Shown here piece by piece: positions 1-7,887 of a stretch of 39,036 bases of DNA. Every line of letters begins with the position of its first letter. Position 1 is the first letter of the stretch. The notes below the pieces were generated by a model that saw nothing but the letters and a program-made list of their open reading frames with translations, did no database searches and was not told where the DNA came from. The translations under genes and the position numbers were made by a program. Source of the stretch: a virus; IMG/VR virus record IMGVR_UViG_3300032242_002192, positions 1 to 39,036 of that record; one strand, written 5' to 3'.

Positions 1-114
1 AGAGTTATTGCGAAGTTCTTCCTCGTACTCCTCGATCGACTTGACTAGGCCCATTTTGGCCAACCTATTATGGGCCTCACGGTCCCAATGTTCAAATATT
101 TTAATGTATTTCAT
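1..114 (-). CDS. LRV-type tagged protein, truncated by window edge
   Basis: Only the first 38 codons are present: the start codon is at 114 and the frame runs off the left edge. The visible sequence begins MKYIKIFEHWDREAHNRL and is identical to the N-terminus of the next gene (120-491). It therefore has the short N-terminal tag and the RLxKMGL linker that precede the repeat region in this family. The repeats themselves are outside the window. Function unknown; I place it in the family by identity alone. Confidence 0.75.
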   Translation of the reverse strand, partial: MKYIKIFEHWDREAHNRLAKMGLVKSIEEYEEELRNNS

Positions 115-121
115 CTATTTC
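1..121. repeat. 121-bp exact direct repeat, copy 1
   Basis: Positions 1-121 are identical to 378-498; the two copies diverge at 122/499. Each copy covers the start codon, tag and first ~38 codons of an LRV-type gene on the minus strand. The match may continue left of the window. It reads as a recent tandem duplication of an LRV gene, or an assembly end that stopped in a repeat. Confidence 0.95.
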
Positions 122-491
122 ATTTATTTCTGAGATTTAGGTTATCAATTGCTGGCATGCTAACGATCGTTTCCTCGTCATTAGTGAGTCGAATAAGGAC
201 TCGAGTTGAGGTGTTTGGGTTCCAGGCAACGTTCGATCTAACTCCCCAATAATCGTCATTAGCAAGCATGTCAAGCGTCTCAACTGGAGTGTTTAGATTC
301 TTCGCAACTGCTCGTTTAATGTACGGGTCATCTACTTTGGCCAACTCGGCTAGGATCTCAGGAGGAATATCAGTATCAGAGTTATTGCGAAGTTCTTCCT
401 CGTACTCCTCGATCGACTTGACTAGGCCCATTTTGGCCAACCTATTATGGGCCTCACGGTCCCAATGTTCAAATATTTTAATGTATTTCAT
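120..491 (-). CDS. LRV/HEAT-like repeat protein with N-terminal tag
   Basis: A 123-residue protein. It has a tag (MKYIKIFEHW), a conserved linker with RLAKMGL, then a short helical repeat region. Repeat signatures are VAKNLNTPVETLDMLAND and VAWNPNTSTRVLIRLTND, about 26 residues apart. The pattern VRxxVAxNPNTSxETLxxLAxD resembles leucine-rich-variant (LRV) repeats, which form a right-handed helical solenoid. The C-terminus ends with the family's NLN-basic motif. It overlaps the next upstream gene by 4 nt, so the array is probably translated in a coupled way. The tag resembles T4 capsid-targeting peptides, so virion packaging is possible. No catalytic motif is visible. Confidence 0.8.
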   Translation of the reverse strand: MKYIKIFEHWDREAHNRLAKMGLVKSIEEYEEELRNNSDTDIPPEILAELAKVDDPYIKRAVAKNLNTPVETLDMLANDDYWGVRSNVAWNPNTSTRVLIRLTNDEETIVSMPAIDNLNLRNK

Positions 492-498
492 CTATTTC
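378..498. repeat. 121-bp exact direct repeat, copy 2
   Basis: Second copy of the repeat at 1-121. It spans the start of the LRV gene at 120-491 and the few bases between it and the neighbouring gene. The distance between copies, 377 nt, equals about one LRV gene, as expected for whole-gene tandem duplication. Confidence 0.95.
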
Positions 499-1018
499 TA
501 TTATTTAGGTTAGCAGCTGCTTCCCATCTAACGTGCATGCTTTTGTCTCCAGCAAGCATTTTAAGAGTCTCAGTTGAGGTGTTCGGGTTCCGGGCAATTG
601 TATCCCTAACCTGCCAGTCCTTATCCGTTGAAAGTCGGTCAAGCGTTTCAATTGAGGTGTTCGGATTCTCCGCCACAGTTATTCTAACTAACGTATCTAT
701 GTCACCAGCTAGTCTATCAAGAGTCTCAATTGAGGTGTTCGGATTTTCGGCAACCATCCATCTAACTGACGCTGTCTTGTCTACCGAAAGTCGGTCGAGA
801 GTCTTAACTGGAGTGTTTATATTCTTTGCAACTGACAATCTAATGTACGGTTGCTTGTCCTTGGCTAACTCGTCTAGGACCTCAGGAGGAATATTAGCTC
901 CGACTGGGTTATCTCGTAGTTCGTCCAAGTACTCTTCAGCTGACTTAGCTAGGCCCATTTTGACAAGTCGATTATAGGCCTCCTGATCCCAGTTTTCAAA
1001 AAGTTTAAGGTGCTTCAT
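488..1018 (-). CDS. LRV/HEAT-like repeat protein with N-terminal tag
   Basis: A 176-residue protein and the clearest member of the family. The tag MKHLKLFENWDQEAYNRL is followed by about four 26-residue repeats of the form VRxxVAENPNTSIETLDRLAGD. Repeats two and three are nearly identical to each other at the protein level (VAENPNTSIETLDRL twice). The regularity points to recent internal repeat duplication. It overlaps the neighbouring LRV genes by 4 nt on one side and 14 nt on the other. The repeats suggest a protein-binding solenoid. The target is unknown and there are no enzymatic residues. Confidence 0.82.
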   Translation of the reverse strand: MKHLKLFENWDQEAYNRLVKMGLAKSAEEYLDELRDNPVGANIPPEVLDELAKDKQPYIRLSVAKNINTPVKTLDRLSVDKTASVRWMVAENPNTSIETLDRLAGDIDTLVRITVAENPNTSIETLDRLSTDKDWQVRDTIARNPNTSTETLKMLAGDKSMHVRWEAAANLNNRNR

Positions 1019-1394
1019 TTGATTTAGTTCTACTATTTAGGTTATCAGTTGCTGCCCTTCTAATGTCCGGTGACTTGTCGCCAATCAACCGGTCAAGAGT
1101 CTCAACTGAAGTTTTTGGATTTTCGGCAACCGACCATCTAACGTACCTGTTACTGTCCCTAGCAAGACGTCCCAGAACCTTAGTTGAGGTGTTTTGATTC
1201 TCGGCAGCTGCCTGTCTAACTGCTGGCTGCTTGTCCTTAGCAAACCCATTTAGAATATCAGGTGGAATATTAGCCCCGACTCGATCAGCCATGAGTTCAG
1301 CTAAATACTCTTTAGTCGACCTGATTAAGCCCATTTTAATAAGCCGAGTATGGGCCTCCTGGTCCAATTCTTCAAATAGTTTAATGTATTTCAT
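1005..1394 (-). CDS. LRV/HEAT-like repeat protein with N-terminal tag, first gene of array
   Basis: A 129-residue protein beginning MKYIKLFEELDQEAHTRLIKMGL, then about three LRV-like repeats (VAENPKTSVETLDRL). It is the most upstream gene of the leftward LRV array. A perfect TATAAATA octamer lies 16 nt before the start codon, so the array is probably transcribed late. There is no Shine-Dalgarno sequence. Its divergent neighbour is the polymerase gene, and the ~100 nt between them holds no other gene. Confidence 0.82.
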   Translation of the reverse strand: MKYIKLFEELDQEAHTRLIKMGLIRSTKEYLAELMADRVGANIPPDILNGFAKDKQPAVRQAAAENQNTSTKVLGRLARDSNRYVRWSVAENPKTSVETLDRLIGDKSPDIRRAATDNLNSRTKSNEAP

Positions 1395-1409
1395 GCCAAT
1401 TACTTAGTA

Positions 1410-1417
1410 TATTTATA
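1410..1417 (-). promoter_or_regulatory. T4-type late promoter TATAAATA
   Basis: A perfect match to the T4 late-promoter octamer on the minus strand, 16 nt upstream of the LRV start at 1394. In T4 this element is read by the gp55 sigma factor and needs no -35 box. Predicted transcription would begin about 10 nt before the start codon. Confidence 0.65.
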
Positions 1418-1495
1418 CATGGGTAATGATCTCCTTCTCCGAGATTTTTCACAATTTAATTAAAACAAAGAACAGATCATTAGTACAAGAATCAC

Positions 1496-3655
1496 ATGAC
1501 GAATAATACATTAGAACAACAGATCAAGTCGTTAGACCTCAAGCAAAATGCAATAAAAATCTTAATCAACTCTTTTTACGGAGCATTTGGGAATGCCTAT
1601 TTTTATTTTCACAATAACGAGATAGCCCAGTCAATTACCCTACAGGGCCAGGACCTAATTAAATTCTCAATTCGAGCGGTAAATCATTACTTTTTAAATA
1701 AATGGCACCTTGATACCGAACTACATGAAAAGCTAGGCATCTCTGGGCATTCAATTTCCAAGGTTGAAAAGGAGGCCGCTGTCTACACCGACACCGACTC
1801 GGTTGCTGGCGATACTATTATCAACAGCCAAAAATACGGAAACGTAACGATTTCAGATTTGTATGATCTGTGTAAAATCAATGGGTCAGCTGGAAATACT
1901 GTAGCTGGCCATGAATCGGTTAATGCAAATGACCGATTTTTAAATTGGACAGAGACTAAGGGTTTACATTATTCTGAAGGAAAAAGGATAATTAGGCATA
2001 AAGTTACAAAGGAGCGTTGGAAATTAACAACTGAGTCAGGTAAAGAGGTGATAGTTACAGGAGACCATTCGTTAATTGTATTTAGAGATCAAATTCAATT
2101 GAAAATAAAAGCTCGAGATATTAATCCTGAGACTGATCTAGTTCTGATAGTTTGGCAAAACGACGACTTATTAAACAGACAAAACCAATTAATTAAAATA
2201 ACTATAATGAAATTATCACATCAATTTGAAAAAATATCAAAGGTCGAGAAGCTTTCCGATTTTGAAGATGAGTTTGTATATGATATAGAAATATCAGATG
2301 ACTCACATTCATTTATTGCTAATGAAATACTTGTACATAATTCGGTGTATGTCTGTTTTGATTACGCAATTCAATCCGTCGAAGGTTTAAACATGACAGA
2401 TACTGAAGCTCTTCAATTTTGCTTGGCAATAAATCGGCACAGGCTTAACGGTTACTTCGTGAGCGCTTTTGAGAAGTATGCAAGCGCTTTTAACACCGAC
2501 AATCGACAGACCTTTGAACTTGAAAACCTGTCCAGGTCAGGGTTCTGGCTTGCCAAAAAGAACTACGTTCTTAAGGTTTCCTACAAGGACAATAAGCACG
2601 AAAAATTACTTGACAAGGAATCCTTAATCATTAAGGGCCTTGAGGCGATTCAAGCTTCATACCCAATTTGGGCCAGGCAACATTTACAGACCCTATACTC
2701 TTACCTTCTTGACCTTGGTTATAACATGGATATTGAAAGGGATTTGATTCCAAAGTTAGCCGAGCTACGAAAGGAATGCGATAAGCTTTCAATTGACGAG
2801 GTTGCCTTCAACTTCTCAGTTAGGGTTTATGAGCAATACGTCAAGAGTCTAAATCCGCTTGTTCTTGAAACCGGTATGCCGATCTACGGCCGAGCCGCAG
2901 CCTATCACAACCATGTGATTAAAAAGACAAACAATCAAAAGTACGGACTAATTCGTGGAGGTTCAAAGATCAGATTCTATTACACCGCACCAAACGAGTA
3001 TAATTTCGACGTGTTCGCCTACTCGCCGAGCGCCTTTCCGCAGGAATTCGCTCTACCCATCGATCGGGAACAGCAATTCTTTAGGCTAATCGTCGAACCC
3101 ATCAATAAGCTGCTTGTCTCAATAGGTTTTCCGGAACTGACCCCAAGCCTTACTCGTCGAGTTGAGTTAATCAAGTCAAGAACTCGATCTAAACAATTCA
3201 CACAGGAGGAAACCTTTCCACTATATGCGGTCGATTCACAAACTCTCAGGTACTTTGAGATTCCAGCAAGCTGTCAAGAGTACGTCGGTAATCCTGATGC
3301 CAAGGTGCCGGCTGAAATCTTTCCGATCTATCTGTCGTCAATCTCCAGATTTGGACTGACTACCGTGATCGTGCCAAAGCACGAGCTTAAAAAATATCGT
3401 GATAGAGTTGCAAAGAAATTGGGAATTAATGTCGATGATCCATTTGCAATTCCAATCGAGACAATGCAATCGTACTTAAGAGAAAACGGCTGGTCTGAGA
3501 TCATTGGAAATTCGGACGGCGGAGTGTGGTTGCAAACTGAGAAATTAGAAAAGGCCATGAAGCAAGGCAAAGACTACTACAAAATGGGGTATAGCTTGGA
3601 GAAAGCTTACAAAAGTGCAACGAAACCTAAACCTGTAAAATTCTCTGCTGAATAA
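1496..3655 (+). CDS. Family B DNA polymerase, C-terminal half only, with an intein (gp43-like)
   Basis: A 719-residue ORF that is 538 residues after removal of its intein. Only the C-terminal part of a T4 gp43-type replicative polymerase is present. It opens almost directly at motif B (AIKILINSFYGAFGN, residues 19-33) and has motif C as YTDTDS (residues 97-102), followed by palm and thumb regions. The exonuclease domain and motif A (DxxSLYPS) are absent. An in-frame TAG five codons upstream confirms that the ORF cannot extend. By analogy with RB69, the break would lie between the two finger helices, so the missing half is presumably encoded elsewhere. The intein interrupts motif C, so splicing should be needed for activity. 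Naturally split gp43 genes are known in some T4-like phages. Confidence 0.9.
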   Translation: MTNNTLEQQIKSLDLKQNAIKILINSFYGAFGNAYFYFHNNEIAQSITLQGQDLIKFSIRAVNHYFLNKWHLDTELHEKLGISGHSISKVEKEAAVYTDTDSVAGDTIINSQKYGNVTISDLYDLCKINGSAGNTVAGHESVNANDRFLNWTETKGLHYSEGKRIIRHKVTKERWKLTTESGKEVIVTGDHSLIVFRDQIQLKIKARDINPETDLVLIVWQNDDLLNRQNQLIKITIMKLSHQFEKISKVEKLSDFEDEFVYDIEISDDSHSFIANEILVHNSVYVCFDYAIQSVEGLNMTDTEALQFCLAINRHRLNGYFVSAFEKYASAFNTDNRQTFELENLSRSGFWLAKKNYVLKVSYKDNKHEKLLDKESLIIKGLEAIQASYPIWARQHLQTLYSYLLDLGYNMDIERDLIPKLAELRKECDKLSIDEVAFNFSVRVYEQYVKSLNPLVLETGMPIYGRAAAYHNHVIKKTNNQKYGLIRGGSKIRFYYTAPNEYNFDVFAYSPSAFPQEFALPIDREQQFFRLIVEPINKLLVSIGFPELTPSLTRRVELIKSRTRSKQFTQEETFPLYAVDSQTLRYFEIPASCQEYVGNPDAKVPAEIFPIYLSSISRFGLTTVIVPKHELKKYRDRVAKKLGINVDDPFAIPIETMQSYLRENGWSEIIGNSDGGVWLQTEKLEKAMKQGKDYYKMGYSLEKAYKSATKPKPVKFSAE
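1799..2341 (+). other. Mini-intein inside polymerase motif C
   Basis: Residues 102-282 of the polymerase ORF (181 aa) form an intein without a homing endonuclease. Block A begins at Ser1 (SVAGDTII). Block B has the TxxH motif in VTGDHSLIV. Block F/G is VYDIEISDDSHSFI then NEILVHN, and the +1 extein residue is Ser. Splicing restores YTDTD-SVYVCFD, the metal-binding motif. Motif C is a classic intein site in family B polymerases. The insert is visibly more A+T-rich than the flanking exteins. Ser1 rather than Cys1 is uncommon but functional in known inteins. Confidence 0.92.
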
Positions 3656-3865
3656 ATGGTCGTTCAACTCAATCCAACCATACCATTAACTACTCCGTTA
3701 GGAGACGGATTTGCCGTAGCCTTAATAGATTACGGAGAGGACCACGATTTAAAATGGGTCGTTATTCAGAATGGGTCTGGCGAGATCTGGACTTGGAACA
3801 ACTCTAAGGTTCGTGGAATTAAAAATATAACAGCTGACCGAAAGAACATAAGCGAAATTAAATAA
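3656..3865 (+). CDS. Small conserved phage-type protein
   Basis: A 69-residue protein. It starts immediately after the polymerase stop codon and its stop overlaps the primase start by one base, so the three genes look like one translational unit. It contains TPLGDGFAVALIDYGEDHDLKWVV and ends with GEIWTWNNSKVRGIKNIT. This resembles a small, mostly beta protein seen in many tailed phages next to replication genes, whose role is not known to me. I assign no function. Confidence 0.7.
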   Translation: MVVQLNPTIPLTTPLGDGFAVALIDYGEDHDLKWVVIQNGSGEIWTWNNSKVRGIKNITADRKNISEIK

Positions 3866-4989
3866 TGAAGATTGAGGAAATAACCGCATTCATTGAAACC
3901 CTACTGCGTAAAAGATTCCACGATGTCCCGGAAAAACAAAAGATTGAGGTACATACCGATCGCAAGCTAAATTTCGCCTGCCCAGTTTGTGGCGATTCTG
4001 AGAAAAAGGTGAGTAAAAAGAGAGGTAATCTCTACTTGGACACCGGTGCCTATAAATGCTTTAATGACGGTTGCATGGCCTACATGCCAATGGGAGAGTT
4101 CGTTGCAAGAATGAGCAAGCAGCACGGCATCATGTTACCAAGCTTCTTTCTGGACGAGGAATTCGTTCCTAATAAACAGGTCAAACGAACCGAAAATCAG
4201 CTAGTTCGCTTCATCACATCGGACACGTCAGCCCTGATTAAGATAACTGATGTGATTAATCGTTTTTCACTAAAACGGCTTGATGATGTCTCTGAGGATT
4301 CAGAAGCATTCAAGTACATTAAGGGTCGTGACTTGGACCAAATAGAGGATTACGGAGACTGGTTGTACACCGATTCTAACGATAACAAGATCTACATCTT
4401 TAACTTCGACATCAGGTCAGGTAGGTTACTAGGGTTTGCAATTAGAAGCCTGGATCCAGAATCTGATCGTAAGTACATCATTAAATCGTACACCGATCTT
4501 TCACAGATCTTTTCACAGGGCGGATTGGCAAAGGACCTAATTGAGGACGCTAACTTTCTCAACAATTACTTTAACATTCTAAACGTCGATTTTACCCAAC
4601 CCATCATCATGACCGAGGGTCAGTTCGATTCCCTATTAATCCGTAATTGCATTGCAACCTCCGGGGCATCAAAGGCCCGTAGCATACTCTCCTCACTTGG
4701 CGCAAAGGGCGCCACCAAGGTGTTGTTCGATAGGGACAAGGCAGGCAAGACTGAGATGATGAATTTCATAAAACAGGGATACTCGGTCTTTTTATGGAAC
4801 AAGGCAATGGGCGATCTTAAACGCATGTTTAGCAGTCAGGAAGATCTGATTGCAATGTTACGGATTAAGGACGTTAATGACATATTTTCTTACATTAGGG
4901 CCAGGGACCCTGAGTACACACTTGATGATTTCAACGATTGGATCATGGATTATTTTAGCGAAACCGTGTTTGACATGGCGTACCTATAA
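3865..4989 (+). CDS. DNA primase (T4 gp61-like)
   Basis: A 374-residue primase that would make RNA primers for lagging-strand synthesis at the phage replisome. A zinc-binding site is visible as C39/C42 (CPVCGDS) and C65/C70 (CFNDGC). The TOPRIM catalytic core follows, with E251 (TEGQFDSL) and the metal-binding pair D289/D291 (LFDRDKAGK). Length is close to T4 gp61 (342 aa). It lies downstream of the polymerase half, as expected for a replication operon. The start ATG overlaps the stop of the preceding gene. Confidence 0.88.
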   Translation: MKIEEITAFIETLLRKRFHDVPEKQKIEVHTDRKLNFACPVCGDSEKKVSKKRGNLYLDTGAYKCFNDGCMAYMPMGEFVARMSKQHGIMLPSFFLDEEFVPNKQVKRTENQLVRFITSDTSALIKITDVINRFSLKRLDDVSEDSEAFKYIKGRDLDQIEDYGDWLYTDSNDNKIYIFNFDIRSGRLLGFAIRSLDPESDRKYIIKSYTDLSQIFSQGGLAKDLIEDANFLNNYFNILNVDFTQPIIMTEGQFDSLLIRNCIATSGASKARSILSSLGAKGATKVLFDRDKAGKTEMMNFIKQGYSVFLWNKAMGDLKRMFSSQEDLIAMLRIKDVNDIFSYIRARDPEYTLDDFNDWIMDYFSETVFDMAYL

Positions 4990-4992
4990 ATA
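4985..4992 (+). promoter_or_regulatory. T4-type late promoter TATAAATA
   Basis: A perfect octamer on the plus strand ending 5 nt before the start of the gp4-like gene. It overlaps the end of the primase gene. With T4 geometry transcription would start at or within a base or two of the ATG, giving a leaderless mRNA. It marks the switch from replication genes to late head genes. Confidence 0.7.
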
Positions 4993-4997
4993 ATAAC

Positions 4998-5504
4998 ATG
5001 AAACCGAAGGAAACTAAACGAATACAGGACTTCTTAAAACCTAGAGCAGGTAAGGTTCAGCAGGGTTACTTTAGGCCGGCCCGTCCGGAAAAGTACGTTG
5101 GGGACGTAAGCACGATCGTGTTTAGAAGCTCCTGGGAATTTAAGTTTCTTAAGTGGTGCGATTCTAGTCCAACCGTAATCAAGTACGCAAGCGAACCGGT
5201 TGGAATTCCATACATGAGCCCTCTTGATAAAAGGGGTCATACCTATTACGTTGACTTTTACGTTGTGACCAAGGATAATGAAGGTAATGAACAGGGCTGG
5301 CTAATTGAGGTCAAGCCGAATAAGTATACCAAACCTCCGGTTGCTCCGACCAGAATGACCGACAAACAAACCGCAAACTACGTTCATTCAGCAAAGCAGT
5401 ACATCGTCAATCGAGCAAAATTTGAAGCGGCAAAGGAGTTCGCAGCGGTTAGGGGGTTGAAATTTGGCATAATCACGGAAAACTTTCTGTTCAAGTCAAT
5501 ATAA
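4998..5504 (+). CDS. Head completion protein (T4 gp4/gp50-like, nuclease fold)
   Basis: A 168-residue protein resembling T4 gp4 (also called gp50), which is needed to finish DNA-filled heads before tail joining. Key stretches are GYFRPARPEKYVGD, then STIVFRSSWEFKFLKWCD, then HTYYVDFYVV and WLIEVKPNK. The E...D...ExK arrangement (E127 near SSWE, YVDF, IEVKP) matches a TnsA/PD-(D/E)xK-like endonuclease core. The start is set by the late promoter 5 nt upstream. It begins the late operon gp4-unknown-portal. Identity is judged from motif order and context, not alignment. Confidence 0.85.
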   Translation: MKPKETKRIQDFLKPRAGKVQQGYFRPARPEKYVGDVSTIVFRSSWEFKFLKWCDSSPTVIKYASEPVGIPYMSPLDKRGHTYYVDFYVVTKDNEGNEQGWLIEVKPNKYTKPPVAPTRMTDKQTANYVHSAKQYIVNRAKFEAAKEFAAVRGLKFGIITENFLFKSI

Positions 5505-5513
5505 AAGATAAAG

Positions 5514-6170
5514 ATGAATCAATTAGAGAGGCTTCAAGACTTTTACCGGAACGGAACGGATCCGGAATTCTCTCCGGACCCGAATCACAATTTTATCGTA
5601 TCACAACCCCCGGGTGGAGAACGGGTCTTTTTATTACCCGGTCATTTCTACACCTTTTTGGCTCTTAACCCGGTCGGACCAGATGACGTCCCCACTTGGG
5701 ATGAATACGAGATCATGAGAAATCCGTCAATCCGGGACTCAGAGACCATGAAGAAGTATCCACAACGTTTACCGTATTACGACAATCGACCGATCTTTTT
5801 GGCACTAAGTCAGGACGGTTGGGCAATTGACGTTAAGATCATGTCCCAAGCCCTAAGAAAAAAGTTCGTTAGAACCTACTTAATGAGGATGGAAAGACCT
5901 ATCGCTAACTGTTTCACCGATGGCGAGCTCTTACCGATAAGGCAACGTCAGCTAAACCCTTTTCTTGGAATCAATGCTCAAATGATTAAAACTATAACCG
6001 GTATTCCTGAAATTAAGTACGATCTCTTGATTAATAAATACAATAGAGACCAAATGCGAAATTTGACGCTCATCGATTGGCCTGACGTTCCAAAATTACA
6101 CCTGGCGAACTACTCAACCGATAAAACGATCTCAGCTCGCTCACAATTCTCACTTTTTGAAATAAAATAA
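5514..6170 (+). CDS. Unknown late structural-operon protein
   Basis: A 218-residue protein between the gp4-like gene and the portal. It is soluble, with no signal peptide and many aromatic and proline residues (FLLPGHFYTFLALNPVGPDDVPTWDEYEI). A possible winged or beta N-terminal part is followed by a charged helical C-terminal half. I recognise no family. Position between head-completion and portal genes suggests a head, neck or baseplate component, but this is context only. Upstream sequence is A-rich (AAGATAAAG) rather than a clear ribosome-binding site. Confidence 0.75.
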   Translation: MNQLERLQDFYRNGTDPEFSPDPNHNFIVSQPPGGERVFLLPGHFYTFLALNPVGPDDVPTWDEYEIMRNPSIRDSETMKKYPQRLPYYDNRPIFLALSQDGWAIDVKIMSQALRKKFVRTYLMRMERPIANCFTDGELLPIRQRQLNPFLGINAQMIKTITGIPEIKYDLLINKYNRDQMRNLTLIDWPDVPKLHLANYSTDKTISARSQFSLFEIK

Positions 6171-6179
6171 ACACGCATA

Positions 6180-7862
6180 ATGGCCGGCTTTTTAGATAGT
6201 AACCCAATGCGAGGCCTTAGGTCAGGTTTAACCTCACTAAGTCGCTTCGGTATGAAATACGATGACCTTTTAGTTAAGAACTCTCAAGCAATAGGATTCA
6301 TCGAAGGTCAAATGACCAGCTACAACAATTCGATCGGCGATGATCTGATGAAGGCTACGTTAGCTCTTTCGGACACAACGTCTTCCCTAAAGAACAAGTC
6401 GATTGCCTTCTTTCAATTGGATTACGTTGTAAAAAGAGAAAGACTACGTGATCTTGCCTCGAATGGTGAGATTGAATTCATCATTGAAACCATCACCGAT
6501 GATGCAATAGTATACGATGAAGATAATCGATTTTGTTACCCAAATGACCTAGTTGGACAATTGGCATATAGGGGTAAAAACAAGGACGAACGAGTTAACT
6601 ATCAGGAAAAGATCATCAATAAGTACCTTGACAATTTCGAAAAGATCTACAATGCATGGAGCTTTGATAAGGGAATTTCAGCATGGCAGTACTTCTACCA
6701 ATGGTTGATCGAAGGTCACCTTTCCTTTGAAATCATCTACGATAACTTAACCAATCCAAAGGAGATCATAGGCTTTAAGGAACTTGATCCTTCAACCCTA
6801 TACCCTGAGGTTAAAAAGGACGCTGGCGGAAAGATTTACCTACAGTGGGTTCAAAAGGACCCGTTAAATAAGATGAATCGAACATTAACCGATTCGCAAA
6901 TCATCTACATTTCTTACTCAAATGAGTTTAGGACCAAAAGAGTAAGTTTCGTCGAAAGACTATTACGTTCGTTTAACCTGCTCAGGTTAATAGAACACTC
7001 CAAGATAATATGGCACACCATGAATGCTCCGATTCGATTAAAGACGACCGTACCGGTTGGAACGAAATCGATGCAGAAGGCCAAGGAGGACGTTCGAGAA
7101 TTTACCAACACCTTAAAGGAGGATATTAGTTTTGACGGATCATCCGGTGAATTAATGGTTAACGGTAGTCCGAACATTCTATTTTACAAAAACTACGTTT
7201 TACCAAAGAACGATAGGGGCGAATCAATCGAGATTGAAGCACTAGAGTATCCCGGCCCTAACCTATCAGGTTCCGAGCTATTAAAGTACTTTCAAGATAA
7301 GTTAAAGCTTGATTCTAAATTACCTTACTCACGCTGGTCCGAAGGTCAGGGCGCTTACACAATGAACGCTGAGGGAATTTCTCGAGAGGAAATTCGATAC
7401 AATAAGTTCATTAAACGATTAAGATCCGCGTACAAGGAGCTTATTACTAAACCTCTATACCTACAAATGTGCTTGGACGTTAAGGAACTAAAAACCGATC
7501 ATAAATTTCCAAATGCGGTCGGCCTAACCTGGCACGATGACAACGTGTTTGAGGAAATCAAGAACCAAGAATTGCTTAATAAGCGTCTTGCAACCTTAAA
7601 TTCTCTGAAAGCTTTGGTGGATGATGACAATAAATCTTACTTCCCAACCGAATACTTGGTTAAGGAATACTTAAAATTAAGCGATGAGGACTTACAAAAG
7701 ATCCAAAGCTATAAAGCCCTAGCTAAAAACGAACCAGTTAAGGACTCTGGTTCTGGAGGAGGCCAGCCTTCTCCTGGTGGAGCTCCTGCAAATAGGCCTG
7801 CTCAACCCGAGGCGCCAAGCGGAGAAACTTCATCTGAGGTTGGTCAAAAAGGCCAACTCTAG
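6180..7862 (+). CDS. Portal vertex protein (T4 gp20-like)
   Basis: A 560-residue portal protein. Twelve copies would form the DNA-entry vertex of the prohead and nucleate its assembly. It resembles T4 gp20 (524 aa) in its central and C-terminal parts. These include the NAPIRLKTTVPVG segment, the stem-region pattern GELMVNGSP...NYVLPKNDRG, then IEALEYPGPNLSG and the YFQDKLKLDSKLPYSRW helix with ISREEIRYNKFIKRLR. The C-terminus is a Gly/Pro/Ser-rich disordered tail from about residue 515. It is the last plus-strand gene and converges on the gp25-like gene with only 25 nt between stops. Confidence 0.93.
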   Translation: MAGFLDSNPMRGLRSGLTSLSRFGMKYDDLLVKNSQAIGFIEGQMTSYNNSIGDDLMKATLALSDTTSSLKNKSIAFFQLDYVVKRERLRDLASNGEIEFIIETITDDAIVYDEDNRFCYPNDLVGQLAYRGKNKDERVNYQEKIINKYLDNFEKIYNAWSFDKGISAWQYFYQWLIEGHLSFEIIYDNLTNPKEIIGFKELDPSTLYPEVKKDAGGKIYLQWVQKDPLNKMNRTLTDSQIIYISYSNEFRTKRVSFVERLLRSFNLLRLIEHSKIIWHTMNAPIRLKTTVPVGTKSMQKAKEDVREFTNTLKEDISFDGSSGELMVNGSPNILFYKNYVLPKNDRGESIEIEALEYPGPNLSGSELLKYFQDKLKLDSKLPYSRWSEGQGAYTMNAEGISREEIRYNKFIKRLRSAYKELITKPLYLQMCLDVKELKTDHKFPNAVGLTWHDDNVFEEIKNQELLNKRLATLNSLKALVDDDNKSYFPTEYLVKEYLKLSDEDLQKIQSYKALAKNEPVKDSGSGGGQPSPGGAPANRPAQPEAPSGETSSEVGQKGQL

Positions 7863-7887
7863 CGATTAGCCATGACTTATAATTTGC

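Noticed and set aside
120-1394. Periodic ~78-nt DNA similarity as a CRISPR or satellite
   Set aside because: The period equals the 26-residue LRV protein repeat and runs in one reading frame.
7863-7887. Terminator between the convergent portal and gp25-like genes
   Set aside because: No stem-loop with a T run can be seen in the 25-nt gap.
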